NCBI GenBank assembly: GCA_038049695.1
Contig: CP142459.1
Span: forward strand, 67,634,001 to 67,698,000
Direction: 5' to 3'
Length of the DNA stretch: 64,000 nt
Source of the DNA: Cinnamomum chago
Taxonomy: Eukaryota > Streptophyta > Magnoliopsida > Laurales > Lauraceae
Of this stretch, positions 23,020-35,769 are shown piece by piece. Position 1 is the stretch's first letter. Each line of letters starts with the position of its first letter. Position numbers and translations under genes: made by a program. The notes under the pieces were generated by a model. The model had not been told where the DNA came from and searched no databases. It saw only the letters and a program-made list of their open reading frames with translations.

Positions 23020-26000
23020 TTACGAACTGGAGAGAGATGCAGTAACCACCTTAGGAGTGGCAGGGACAGTGCCATTATCTGTCCAATTTGTTTCACCCCA
23101 ATGCCACAGCATGCTCTCCCAGAAGCAGAATTCCTCGAAGCAGATCTTCAGACGAGGATCCGTTATCTTCCTCCTCCAATGTCCATCTGTGTAGTTAGCC
23201 TTTTCAGCCTGCCTCCTGTCCCACTCGAGTGCTGCTTTCTGCTTTGATCTCAGCAAACAAAACTTCTGAAGATTTTCTGGCATTGTGTCATGCACTTTCC
23301 ACCATCTTGCATGTGCTATGTCACTTGCAAATTCCTGTAATATATCAACATTCCAATTGCAGTCATAGTCCCGGAAGCAAATCCACGGCTTATTACCCAG
23401 GAAGTGAAGAACATAAAGGATGGGTGGGTCAGCTCCAAAAAGACGAATTTTCTTTTCTTTCTTCTCCTCCTCATCACCTATCCAGAAATGCTTTAAAAAG
23501 TTCATGTGTTTTGGTATGCGATGCCACCATGTAAAGATCTCATTCAGATATCCCTGGTCACCACCATTGTAGGACTCTATCTCATTGATGTGGTCCATTA
23601 ACAGCTGAAATGTGCAGTTTGAAGGCTCAATTACCATTACGCCAGAGTTGAAGAGTGTAGCATTATTTCCAATAGCTGTTATCTCAGGCATCCCGAAAAG
23701 GAAGTCAATGTTTCTCAGGATGAGAAGATCAGCATCAATGAATATTATCTTATCATAGTCCGTCAGCTGCCAGAGCCGAAACTTGCTGTAGTTCCATTCG
23801 TTGTAAGCATCCCGCTCAGCTTTTGGATTTCTGATCCTTTGAATGGTTCGGATTTTCCAACCAGCTGCTTTAAGACCCCCTCTGTGATAATCGCTGATGG
23901 TTTCATCAACAAGTATGACAAGATCTCTAGTAGAACCCACCAAGCGGATACTCTGGGCCGCAGCAATCGCCCCACAGGCATATACATGCGCAGAATGCAA
24001 AATAGTAGCATATGCTTCACGACGTGGAGTTCCTAAATAAACCCGATCTGTTCGAAGAAATGAATGCAAATTTAATAATGTAGCTAAGAGAAATGAACTT
24101 CGGCAGTGAGATAGAACAAAAAATTTTCATGGAAATGCATTGATGTGCTCAATCACCAAAACAAAAAATATTCATGGAAATGCATTGATGTGCTCAATCA
24201 CCAACTAATTAAGCTACATTTGATGGAGACTAAGTTGCTAGAATCTTGCCATCATTTTACAGATATTGCAAAGTATTTCCAAGGTTCTAAAAACCATAAT
24301 TTTTATTACAGATCATCCTAGGGGTTGAATCGTATCTTAGATTGTAAATTTTTTATTTTTTTCAAATGGAAAAGTCTTCAGAGATATTACAAAAAATGAA
24401 CAGGTATTCAAAATATATTCATTTTCTTTTGTACCATCAATCCAATGTCATATATATATATATGAGAGATGCTCCTGCGAGAGATATCTCACCTTATATG
24501 AGAGATATGGGTGGGGGCCCTCACATTTAAGTTGTTGGCAATTAGAGAGAGAGAGAGAGATATCTCACCTTATATGAGAGATTGGGCGGGGGCCCTCACA
24601 TCCATATCCAATGCCAACAACTTAAATGTGAGGGCCCCCACTCATATCTCCCATATAAGGTGAGAGATATCTCTCACAAGAGCATCTCCCATATAAATAT
24701 ATATATATATATGACAATACTATCATATGAAAAACCCAATAGGCATATATGTAAATATGTTTCAAGATGGCAAGAAAATAAAAGTAATATAGCTTATAGC
24801 TCCAACGAAAGCCTACATCGGCCCTTACAACATACCTAAATATATACCATGTCCTATACAAGTACACACCCATGGTTATATCTGTATAAGCAATACAGCC
24901 CCCAACAAAAAGCCAAAAGAAGAGGAAGAAGAAGTTCCTCTCCTTTAGACCGAACTCTAGTTCAAAATACCACTATAGAACCTACTTTGACGTATAATCA
25001 TGTAGAGGGAAAAATTGTTGATCTGGTGATTGACAAGAATTGTAAATTCCCCTCAGCAGGGTTATGGATTAAAAAACCAAAAACCCTTTTTCAAAGAAAG
25101 TAAGAAAACAAAAGGATTGTCTTTCCTAACTCTTTAGTGAAAAGAATGCAAGTAGTGGAAGAGGTCCTACAGGGCCTTAAAAAGGCATTAGAAAGTAAAA
25201 AAATATAAAAAAGAGTCGGTCTTGACCAGAACCAATATTCAACTTTCTTTTTTTTTTTCATGAATTGCGATTTGATGCCCAATATGAATACTATTATTTA
25301 TATCGTGAATCGTACGATTTTACAAACTACGTTTCCAACCTACAACTAATATTAGTGGATACCTGAGTCAACTTTTAGAAGGTGAGGGGAAGAAAAATAC
25401 TAACCTTTTGCTGTCAGTGGGACTGAAAGTTCACAAGATCCAACTGGTAGCTGAAGCTTTTGCCTCATTGCTCTCAATTTAGGTTTGTACAGCCATGTAT
25501 TTTCTTTATGCACAATAAGGTCGTTGCACATGAAGAGATTTGGAATAGGAAAGCATTCAGTAACAAAAAGAACATGCACCGTGTGCCCCTTTGGGGAAGT
25601 TGCAAGCTTTGCAGCCGCAAGCTGAAGATGCAGGCGTGCAATGTCTCTTGACCAGTTACTTGACCCACGACGACAAGGCAGCTTCACAGCAATAAGATCA
25701 AGCTGCACTTTTTTTGGAACCTTTGGCTCAGGTAGAGAACGACAAACTGGCACTTCTGATTCCTCTTCCTCATCAATCCATTCAGGATATAGAACTTCCC
25801 AAGTAATATCTTTGCTGGCATGCTCTAGACTTATTATAACAGGTTCAGCATTGTGTAACAACTGCTGCCAATGGCTTATCTCACTACTATTGAAATTTAA
25901 TATGCCTATTCGCACCCCTTTTTTTATACCATCAGATAGTTGTCCAACAATTTTTGAAATTTGAGCCCAATTAACATCTAAATGAGAAATATAGCGTGAA

Positions 26001-28704
26001 TCCACAGCATTCCTCTCCCATATCCACCCCACATCAACAAATGACCTGCATATGCAATTGTCTTAGAACATCCTTGCACAAAATACAGTAGGAAAAAAAT
26101 CAGGGGGCACACAATGTGAAGTTCGTGAAATAGAGGATTATCAGGATGAGTCTATAACTTAAATAAATAGATTGTCAGTTCAGGGGAATTTGGGAATTTA
26201 ACAAGTTAGAGAAATTAGGGTACTTTTTTAATGGTGCACATTGGTTATTTCCTCAGATAGAATTGACAATGATAATAATTCAGTTATTTCCTCACATATA
26301 AGATGACTAACTGTGGATGTGCTGTACCTTCCCAAAATCACACCACGATTTGTGGAGAAATTGGAAAAAGAAAAGGGAAATATAATGCATGGTCGTTGGA
26401 AGTCATCAACAATCAACATCATCCAACTAGTGCAATTTCTTAGGTGTGTTCTAACATGGGAGAGCATATGATACAAGTGCAAGCAATATAATTTAGATAG
26501 AAACAAAGCATCCTCATAAACAGACTGCATGACATACTCATTCTCATATAGTGCTGGAGACTGTAACAATGTTATGAAAGTGCCACATATAATAATTACT
26601 AGGACAAGCTTCAAAGAAAGGAATTTGCAGCTTGAGCTCCTATCTTGGATGGAACTGTTGAAAGCCTTATCAACATCCTTGCAATCTATTCTTCTTTGAG
26701 ATCTTCTGTTCATGTCATCACTGGGCCAAGCAACCAAGAACCAAGTCAATGATGAGGCATGATTCATGAAAGTGGTAAGGAATCAAATTGTACTATATTA
26801 CTTGAGATAACAGACAGTATATTGTTGAAGCAAGAAATTGTGGGCTAAATTACAAAAAATCTTTCACCTATTGGCAAACATTCTGTTAATTTCAGATTTT
26901 AAGTACAGCAAAGGCATAAAGAGATACACATTCGTGTAAAGGATGAAAATTATGATGCAAATTAGGTTGGACAGGACTAAACTCAGATTAGTTCCAATTG
27001 GCTCAAATCACGCTTAAACCTAAACTAGCCAAAATTACGAAATCTGAATCTATATACTCTGTTGCAAATTTTAACACAAAAAATTCATAAAGCAGCCTAT
27101 AACTAACCCACAGCCCGCAAGTTATGATGGAATAATGGATTAATTCTACAAACAACTGAGATTCTGCACTCAAGTCCCCGGCTGGTTAAGGACACCAAAC
27201 GCCCCCTTTCGGCCTGCTTATTTGCATGATGGGTGAAATGAAATAAAATTAATGGTCAAATCAAAAGAAGTGAGAGAAGAGGGAGGAGAGAAGAGGGGAG
27301 CTGAGAGTAAAAGCACTAAAAGACAAAGATTCACTCCTCCCCCTTTTGTCATTTAGTGCCTTTTAGGATATCTTTTTGTCATTTTGTGCCGTTACTTTTA
27401 ACCTTTGCCTCCTATTTTTTCTCTTGATTTGACCAAATAATTTTAATTCATTTCCACCCTCATGCAAACAAACAGGTTAGGGAAGTGAGATTGTGTGCGT
27501 GAGATCAAGTTCTTTCCCAAAGAGAAAAAGAATATAAAAAAAAAAAAACCTTTCCTTATGGCACACTAGGAAAATTGACTCTATCGTCAGAAAAGAGTGT
27601 AAAACCTTTTTTTTTTTCTTTACTACTAGTGTTTGAAAAGCTTTATATCGTGCATGATTAAACAAATTTAATATTAAAGAAGTAATTTAAGATGAAACAA
27701 AAAAACACATGAAGATTGAAGATATATCATTATCAATGCAAAAAAAATGGGCATGATATATTCTCAAAAAAATTTGCTAGTTTTTACTACCAATCCTGAG
27801 CCTGGATAAAGAAGGAGGGACTTGTGTTAGGTAGGTTGACAGCCGACATAAAATTTTGTCACAACCCATACATAAAATATGAGATAACAACATTCTGTGA
27901 CAAATTGAAATGGAGAAATAGAATTCATGTAGCCGACCCCAATATAGTTGGGACAAGGCTTTGATTGATGATGATGGTGGTGGTGGTGACGCATATAGTG
28001 TGGACTTTAAAAGCAAGCCTCTCTCAAGTACTCACTATAACAACTACTGAAGCATGCTATCAGTTTCAAGAAGCAAGAGTACCCAGCAGGACAAGAAGGG
28101 TGCCTTCATTGTTAGCCACCGTCGTGAAGGGTTTACATTTTCCACTGGGACTAACTTCAAGACAAGGTAACTCAAACATATGTAGGTCTCTGACTGAGGA
28201 AGCCACCATAAACCCTTAAGAAACATGATTATGGGCCCCCAAAACTGGCGTAGAAAGGTAAGCTTGAGACCTTGTTTCAAATCCATCAATTCTTAGTGCC
28301 CAGAAATCTGATCAAGGTCAAGATCCTTCAACCAGACAAGGAAAAACAAATCACTTCATTTTCCCTACTCCTCTGATGGCATCCAATTTCTCAACAACTC
28401 ACACAAACATATTCACCCCAATTGTCCCCAAGTAAACCTCAACTACAGTCAAAACAAACAGTAAACACAAACATACTTGAAACCTCATTCAAAAAAGACT
28501 GCAGCCAATACCAATCTTTTGAACTTTGTTATCATACAGCACAATATTAAGTAGGTTTAGATATGAAAATCACAAACCAAACCAATCAAAATGAATTACT
28601 ATAAGCATGGTGGGGAAATAAATTAAGAAGTAAGCTTACAGAGATCCAGCTACTCGATGCCTGGCTTCAAGAGGACTGGGCAACGAGCCAATGGATGCTC
28701 TCAT
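23020..28704 (-). CDS. GUX: GUX/PGSIP: UDP-glucuronate:xylan alpha-glucuronosyltransferase (GT8)
   Basis: Four coding exons on the minus strand: 28704-28640 (MRASIGSLPSPLEARHRVAGS), 26720-26526, 26045-25405 and 24047-23020; about 642 residues, normal for the family. The enzyme adds glucuronic acid side chains to xylan in the Golgi. After a basic cytoplasmic tail, one membrane anchor (about 55-74, LKLVLVIIICGTFITLL) makes it a type II protein. The stem holds VDVGWIWERN and DVNWAQISKI, then LYPEWIDEEEESEVPVC and KLPCRRGSSNWSRD. The GT8 catalytic domain begins about 307 (GTPRREAYATILHSAHVY) and holds the DxD metal site FIDADLLIL (D405/D407), NATLFNSGVMVIEP, NGGDQGYLNE and LHFLGNKPW. Junctions 1, 3 and 4 fit consensus and frame. 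The exon-2 donor (CA/GTCTGT) is weak; an alternative AG/GTACAG at 26328 would add 66 residues without family support. Intron 3 hosts a MITE. Which GUX paralogue is not decided. Confidence 0.93.
24117..24206. repeat. 45-bp tandem duplication in GUX intron 3
   Basis: The phrase beginning TTCATGGAAATGCATTGATG starts at 24126 and again at 24171, so two near-identical 45-bp units stand head to tail (difference at the A/T run). It lies just upstream of the acceptor of the last GUX exon and does not touch the splice site. Confidence 0.85.
24461..24693. mobile_element. Palindromic MITE in GUX intron 3
   Basis: Ends TATGAGAGATGCTC and, on the other strand, TATGGGAGATGCTC. The outer arms pair over about 80 bp (GGGGGCCCTCACAT with its complement, TTGTTGGCA with TGCCAACAA). 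An extra internal copy of the ATCTCACCTTATATGAGAGAT phrase makes a third partial arm, so the element is internally duplicated. It is flanked by TATATATA on both sides, so a TA duplication is likely but unresolved. No coding content. Confidence 0.72.
27909..27988 (+). mobile_element. RTE-type LINE (or dependent SINE) 3' tail in GUX intron 1
   Basis: The phrase TGTAGCCGACCCCAATATAG, then TTGGGACAAGGCTTTGATTG and a (GATGAT)(GGT)n microsatellite, is the characteristic 3' end of plant RTE-clade non-LTR elements and of SINEs that share it. A second copy lies at 47211-47278. Only the tail remains. No 5' part or duplication was seen. Confidence 0.65.
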
Positions 28705-28740
28705 ATTGTTCAAGTTGGAGCAGGGGAAGGCATCATCTGA

Positions 28741-29700
28741 TCTGCAATCAATACAAAAACTAACCCACATGAAGAAGTATAATAAAATAATAATGAGAAT
28801 GATGATTATGGTTTTGATGATAATAATAGTAGTAGCAGCAATAATAATAAACACTAACTAAAACAAATTAAGGGAACAGTCAGAGATGTCCGACAAAGAC
28901 TCAATAATAATAACAACATACAAGTTAATCTGAAGAAAACCCACATCACTGGTAGAATCAATAAACTAAAAGGAATAAAAAAGACTGTGTTTTTTTTTTT
29001 AAGAGAAAAACCAATGATCAAAACCCCACAAAAAGACAGGTAAAGGAATGTGCAATTGACATGAAGAATCAATCAATAAAATTTAGAAGAAACTAATCTG
29101 ATAATAATCTTTAAAAAAAAAAAAAAGACTTACAATGAGTCCATATAGAAAACCAAATAAAATAAAGGATTGAAAGTGAAAGAAGAAGAAGAAGAAGAAA
29201 GGTAGAAAGAAAGATGGGAATACATCTCTAAGAAGAACAGAAACCCAGAGAATGTTACTTCAATACCACAAAAGCAACAGAAAGAAGAAACCCACATGAA
29301 AGAAGGAATCTTTCAATCAAAAAAAGGGAAAGGAAAACAAAACAGAAGAAAAAAGATAAGGTTTTCTTACCTTTTCTTGGAGAAATTAAACAAAAACTGC
29401 AAAAAGCAATACAATTCAGAGATACCAACAAGCAGAGAATTGGAAAGAAAACAGCCCCAAGTACTATAAAGACAATAACCCAATAGAACCCAGCATGAAT
29501 TTAAAGGAGAGAAGAGTTCAAACACCGGAAACAGTCAAATCTACAGTAAATTAGAAAGCTTCATAGTACAGACTACAGAGTAGTAAGCACACACCAAACA
29601 AAGCAAATGATGGAAGACCTCCAGATCTTTCTTTCATCTGAGATTTAGAAGAGGTTTTAGGAGCTATTGAGCAAAAGAGATGCAGCATCAAGAAACGAAG
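28741..29700 (-). other. GUX 5' leader: 5'UTR intron and first non-coding exon
   Basis: The first coding exon has an acceptor TTGATTGCAG ending at 28742, so transcription starts further up. A consensus donor (AAAAG/GTAAGAA, exon ending 29371) lies 629 bp upstream and predicts a non-coding exon from roughly 29700 to 29371. A second GTAAGT signal near 29134 may be an alternative donor. The region is A/G-rich with many AAG and GA repeats, as plant leaders often are. The start site is not determined; no clear TATA box was found. Confidence 0.55.
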
Positions 29701-32700
29701 TCCCCATTAGAAATTTTTAGAGAGAGAGAGATAGACTTCTCAGATTCAATGGCAGAAAACAGGCAACAAGAAAGAAAGTCAATAATAAATTAGTTTCTCA
29801 GTAGTCCGCGGACTACTAAATCGTATGTATCAGTAGCCATTGCAATACGAGTGGGCCTGGGAAGCAATCAAGCTGGGCCCACATTGCATGGGGTTGAGCC
29901 TGAGCCCCAAAACAAGCAGCAGCGACGAAACAAGCCTAACCCAGAGTCTCGTCCAAAACTACTCGGATTAAGAATAGGAGTGAGCCCACAAATACCCGCA
30001 CAATTTGGGCTTTGATGTCGATCCATCAATGTGGGCTTGGGCTTGGGTGGCCCAGTGGGTGCACATGACATAACCCACAAACAAAATACAAAGAGATATG
30101 GCCCACCATTGAGTTATGAGATAAATCTTTTGTAAGAATGATGACTGCCATTTTGATTTTTGAATAAGGACTGACCTCTATGAAAGAGGACATTTTGGGA
30201 GAAAATAATATAATTAGAGTACCCCATAATGTAAAGGTGATGATGATGATTGAGACATATTCTTTGTCTAGATTTTATGGGAATATAATTTAAATCTCTC
30301 TTTCTAGATGTGTTTTAAGTGTTTTTATCTTTAATTTACTCTTATTTTCATTATGGTCTGGTTGATTTTGATGAAAACTTGTATGAGAAATTCAAAATTT
30401 TGAAAACTTCTTCTTTTCCCAAAATGATGAGTTGTGACAATTGGTAAACACTGTTTCTTTTTCTTTCTCATTTCTATTTTGAATATTGCTATAACTAGCT
30501 TAAGTTATTTAGTGGCCTGACTTGAGTACAGTTGTTTCAAGTTTCAATAGAGTGCGTTGATGCAATTTTAAAGGATGACTGATGATCTAGATCGTCCACG
30601 AGGGAATATGGTGGACTAGCCCTTGGATGTTGAGTCATGGTATAGGTGTGGCTCCCTTGGAAAAGTGAGAGTTTGGGTCATGAAAATGGTGACGTAAATA
30701 CAGCTTATTTTAAACTGAATGTTCCCTTCATGACCCACGAGTCCTCCTTCCACCTTTGAATTCATTGCCCTGCGAATTAGCATCATGCAAATTTAACACT
30801 CATTTGAGTTGAATTAGAACTTAGAATTATTCATGCACAATTTTGGTAATTAATAATCTCACTTTATTTCATTGATTTTAGATAATTTTAAACCCCTTGA
30901 GGTGGAAAAAAGAGCCCACGAAATAGTAGAAGGTGCTAACTGATGGGTCCTGAAAAGCGCACATTTTCATACGCATTATGGACCATTTTAAGGGCTTGTT
31001 GATATTAAAAAGCTTTATTTAGTGTCAAATCATGTTTTTATGCATTTAGGGTTCATTATAGTGCATTCATGCATAATTTGCTCAAAACTTACACTTTTTA
31101 CATAAATTCATGAAACCTACCATTTTTAGAGATTTATTTTTGGAAAGTCAATTATTTTGGGCGCATCAAGTAAGGTTTCATGCATCGTCCATTTCAATTC
31201 CTTACGTAGAATTATTCTTGAATCAATTTATTTTAATTTGTGCAGGAGAAATCAAGAATGTGATCCACATTGGTGAAATTTGAGAGAGAATAAGGGTATG
31301 ACATCATTCATAGTGGAGCCATATATATTGGTATTTTTGGAGAATTTGAAAAGTCAACAATGGAAAGCTAAATTTGTAATTTCAAGATCAGGAAAGGAAA
31401 CTTCAAATTTGGTAAGATGTAATTCTTACTAAGTTTGAAAACTCAAAAATCAAGAAAGAAATTCAAGAAAAGAAAGTGTGCTAAAAGAGTTGACTAATCC
31501 ATCAAACAAGGTTGGAAGCAAACCAAAGATGGAAGGGGAGTCAAGAAACAATGAAAGAAATATCCCAAGATTCCTTTGGACGTCCACATGGGTCCCACAC
31601 ACCCCATTGCACAACTATCATTTTATATGTGCACAATTATTTTCAAATTTTTCAGAGGCAGCAATATTAAATTGGCCATAAATCTTAATTCAGCCGTCGG
31701 ATTGGTGCAATCCATACACCATTGGAAAGCTCTTTTCGAGTAGATATCTTTAGAATCAAAGATTGTGTCAATCAGAGCTAAAAAGAGGAAGATATGGCCT
31801 CTGAAAATTAGTGCTATAATTTCTACTCGGAATTGCAATTTTTGCACATGGAAAGAACCAAAAACCTCTCACTCACCTTGCTATTTCTTTGAAGACTTGT
31901 TTGTCAAGGAAGCGACTTTTCATTCAAAGAAGATTGCATGCTACAAACTGCAAACTTGGAGCAAAGAAGGAAAGAAAGATAGTAAAAATCTATAAATTTA
32001 AGTCATAAGCACCCTTCTCCTCTCATGGGAAGATAGACCAGCTCTCTCTAGAATTACTATTACACTCCATCTTCTTCCTCTCTCTTTCTCTCCGTTTGAG
32101 TCCTCAAGGAGATTTGGCCGGAAATCACACTACACCCTTGGGTATTTTAACTAGAAGAGACTTCTCATCCTAGTATGTAATTGTAATTGTTTATTTTTTA
32201 TATCTTATGTAAGACTTTGCATATTAGTAAAATTGTTTCTTATTCTTTCAATTTTTCTGTCTTGTCCTTAGGTGATTGGTGCTTGTTTTATGTTTCATTT
32301 CTTGTTGGCATTTGGACTAACGACCTAAAGGCCCTAAGAGCATGATTCAAATTATGACCTCGCTTAGAAAAGAATTTTGAAAGAGGAGAATACACTTCCA
32401 CACATTTAAATTTATGTTCTTCCACACATTTAAATTTTTGTTAAAATCACACATTTACTTTTCTTATTTTCACCACACATTTAAATTCTTGAACTTTTGT
32501 TTATTGTCTTTACTTTTATGATCAAGTCAATTTTATGTTTATTTTGTGCATAGTTTATGGTTTGAACTAATTAGCAATATTACATGCATATTCATATTGG
32601 TGGAGTTTAGACATGTTTAAGTTGCTGGAATCGGAGTTTTAAATTGAATAAGCAAGAAAAATCTGAAGTTTGAGTCCATAATCTCGGCCAAATAATTTTT

Positions 32701-33598
32701 GAAAATTCGGATCCCAATATAAAGTGCACAATTCAGCACATTGATGCAGGAATTTCAGGACAAATTTGTTGTAAGAAGTTGGCGATTAGTAACCTTATCA
32801 AAACACATTATTTCTCGATAAAACTTGGAGAAATTAAAGTTTGGTCAGTGTACTTTCAAACCCCAGAATCTCAAGCAAAAATAATTTTGGAAAGATGGTG
32901 AACCAGTGACTCAAACATGGCTGGTTGGACCCAGCTGTGTACAGAATCTCTGCACAGTTTTTTTTTAGGTCATGTTCATAGTTCATACACTCATATCTCC
33001 TTCGTTTTAAATCGTTTTCCGCTTCCGTTTTTTTTTTTTTATTCATAAAACATTGTAGTTTAAATTTCAACCATTAAACTCAGTTTTAGATTGCATTAAA
33101 TTAGGAGAAATCGTGCATAAAAATAGCCCTGCATACTATTTTTTAGACTTAGAATTTTTCAGCATCTCTTAGTATACATTGCATTACTAACTTTCTAACT
33201 TAAATTTCTTTTGTTTCTACTTTAGTTTCTTAGTTTTATTTTTAGTACTTTTTATTCTTGATATTCTAACTTGTGTGTTCTTTTGTAGCAATTTTAGTTT
33301 TTATTTTAGGATTTTTAGATTTAGGATTTTTTTTGTTTGTAATTAATTTAATTTTTGGAAAGTAAGAATGATGGTTGTAATTTTCTAGTTTATTAGGCTA
33401 GAAAAATTCTATATGAAAAATTTATCTAAAAGGAGAAATATTTAGTAAAATTACATTAATTATAATTTAAATTTGAGATTATAAATTTTTATGTTTTTTT
33501 TTTTTTTTTCTTGAAAAGGAGAGATCATGCATTTAATTTCTTATACAATTTTTAGGTAAAACAATAGGAGAAAAGACAATCTCACAGTTAACCTTTGC
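29701..33598. other. Gene-free, AT-rich; possible decayed LTR element
   Basis: No gene is supported; the open frames at 31478-31995 have no known motif. A stretch starting TGATGGGTCCTGAAAAGCGC (30942) through about 33590 has features seen in plant LTRs: a TG start, a CT-rich leader-like block near 32060-32100, and four copies of CACACATTTAAATT-like text at about 32400-32485. No matching end or target duplication was found, so this is a suggestion of an old LTR retroelement only. GGCCC-rich phrases occur at 29850-30070. Confidence 0.3.
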
Positions 33599-33612
33599 CA
33601 CTTTCTATTCTT

Positions 33613-33730
33613 TTTTTTTTCTTTTTTTTTTTCGTAACGCAGGGTTCTCATCCCTTTGGGCCAAAATAATCCCTACGGGCCCAAGAAAGAAAGCCGGATA
33701 AAATTCCGCTGTAGCCCCATTGTGATAGTG
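33613..33730 (-). mobile_element. 5'-truncated copy of the 6.1-kb SINE
   Basis: On the minus strand the body (ATCCGGCTTTC, TTGGGCCCGTAGGGATTAT, GGGATGAGAACCCTGCGTTA) matches the 3' half of the SINE at 6107-6374, followed by an A-rich tail (T-run 33613-33632 on the plus strand). It is bracketed by CACTTTCTATTCTT at 33599-33612 and at 33731-33744, a perfect 14-bp target duplication. The tRNA-like head is missing, so this copy was truncated at insertion and cannot be transcribed from its own Pol III promoter. Confidence 0.87.
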
Positions 33731-33744
33731 CACTTTCTATTCTT

Positions 33745-35204
33745 ATTCAAAACTTAAAAAAACTTTCAATATTTTTTCTATAGTTTTCCTACATTTATAA
33801 ATGCTTTCACCATAACAAGTCATGAAAAACATTTTACAAAACAAAATTTAAACTACCGGTGATATTTGCTACATGAGAACGTGCCCAAGGTTGTGCATGA
33901 GCTACTTTTGGCATTGGACAACTTGAATAAGAGGCCAAATCTAAAAGCCAAAACCAAATCAGTTGAAATTCCAAGTAGAGCCTTACCATTCTTCTAAATT
34001 AGTGATGTCATAATGTGTTGTACTCTTTTTAATTATTTTTTTATTTCTTAATCAAATCAATAGTGGTTTGTAAAATATCAAAACTCAACATGGGCTGGCT
34101 TTAACAACGCTAGAAAAGTTTTACGCACGGTAATAAGATCGCTACCATATACATACAAAAATAAAATATCAATTTTAAAATTAACTGGTTTAAGAAAAGG
34201 TTTAAAGAATGAAATGATAAGAAAAAACTATACGTGCTAATCTCATGCCAAAGCAAAATAAGTAATCACAAATAATCAGAATCTATGTTAGAGATGATCT
34301 AACTTGTTACTCTTTGCAATTTAAATGATTTGTAACTGAACTATTGGATACCTGCAAATACACAAGTGATAACAACAGTAAAATAAATGGGATTTCAATC
34401 TTCTTACCAGCTAAAATAGAAAAACAAAGGAAAAATGATTAATGGGTTTTTTGCCACTAAATATAGATGCTTCTCTCACTTTTTGACATTTCATTTTAAA
34501 ACTTCATGATAAAAATAGAGTCTTGCATCTCCAAAATGGAGCTTCTAGCTGGAATTCCAGTCACATTGCACAAAACCACATTGATATGCCCATATTCCAT
34601 TAACAACGAAAAGTGTTTCAATTATATTGTGTACTAACTCAACAAATTCTTATGTTCATGAATTTGCATATCTGAATATTATTGTCACAGAGAGAAGATG
34701 ATGTTCTTCAGGATCATATTTGGTGCGGAAGAGCCTCAAAAAGAATCTATGATATTGACTCCAACCATGATCAGAAGTGCATCCAAAAACACTCAAAACC
34801 AACTTAAAAGAGAAGTTTTATGAGAAAAAAAACTGGATGTCTTTCTCTTATAAATTATATATATTATACATTGCTGACAGTAAGAGATCAAATCTCTTTT
34901 TCGTAGAAAAAAAAAAAAAAACACACCTGCACTGCATTGAAAATGCTCTTCCACAATCTTCCTCACTTTCAGAATCCCTTTACCATCTTTTTCCATTTGA
35001 AAAAATTAATTCTGGCCTAAGAAAACTAAGAAGTTTGAAATGATAAGAAAAAAGATAGAAATGGATGGTCGGATTCTACAAAATATACATATGTAGGTAT
35101 TTTATATTACCTTTAACGAGAATATTCATGTACCTCACCATAGGATATGTGACACTTACATAATTGGAAATAGGGAAAACCATGTAAGTGTAGATGAATG
35201 TCCC
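33745..35204. other. AT-rich intergenic, no gene seen
   Basis: No family-recognisable frame. A 14-A run lies at about 34908-34921. Confidence 0.4.
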
Positions 35205-35480
35205 CTTACCTTTAATAAGAGGAAATCGTGTGACTATAAATGCAGAGATTTTTATACAAAAAAAAAAAAATGTTGAGATTTATTTACCTTTAATGAGAAG
35301 AAATCATGTAACTATAAATGTGGTTACCATTAATGAGAGGAAATCGTGTGACTATAAATGTAGAGATTTTATACCAAAAAAAAAATGTAGAGATCTATTT
35401 ACCTTTAATGAGAAGAAATCGTGTGACTATAAACGTGGTTACCTTTAATGAGAGGAAATCGTGTGACTATAAATGTGGAG
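35205..35480. repeat. Tandem array of about 115-bp composite units
   Basis: The core phrase GGAAATCGTGTGACTATAAA (or a close variant) recurs five times, near 35220, 35299, 35338, 35418 and 35454. Cores alternate between a type followed by AGAGATTTTATAC plus an A-run and a type followed by GTGGTTACC. The higher-order unit is therefore a pair of cores of about 115 bp, present about 2.3 times. No coding meaning; a 76-95-codon frame through it is just the repeat. Confidence 0.85.
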
Positions 35481-35769
35481 CCTAATTTGAAGAGGAAATG
35501 TTATATACACCCCATTCTTATATATGAAAGGGACTGATTTTAATTTGAAATCAACTTCAATTGAATTTGACCATCCTACATAATTTTGACCGGGGGACCA
35601 TCATTAATCCCAATACACAATTCTCCTTTAATCTTATTTAAACTAATTAAATTCAATAAAAATGTCATTTATGGAATGACATTTATTGTTGCAATGAATT
35701 ATAATATGCTATTCAATCTATGATGCCCAAGGTCCAAGGTAGATCCAAGTAACGGAAAAATCTTAAATA
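35481..35769. other. AT-rich intergenic
   Basis: Nothing recognisable beyond AT-rich sequence. Confidence 0.4.

Noticed and set aside
24900-25110. Possible plastid DNA insert in GUX intron 3
   Set aside because: The plus-strand frame resembles no plastid gene I know and has no flanking organelle text.
26228-26525. Continuation of the GUX exon-2 frame past the predicted donor, and the upstream start-like residues before 26720
   Set aside because: No match to the GUX family; treated as intron read-through. The weak donor is reported as a finding.
31478-31995. Two overlapping plus-strand frames of 67-76 codons
   Set aside because: No ATG-to-domain logic, no homologous motif; lies in a possible decayed repeat.
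30942-33590. Full LTR element
   Set aside because: Only a TG-like start and LTR-like composition; no second end or target duplication, so kept as a low-confidence note only.
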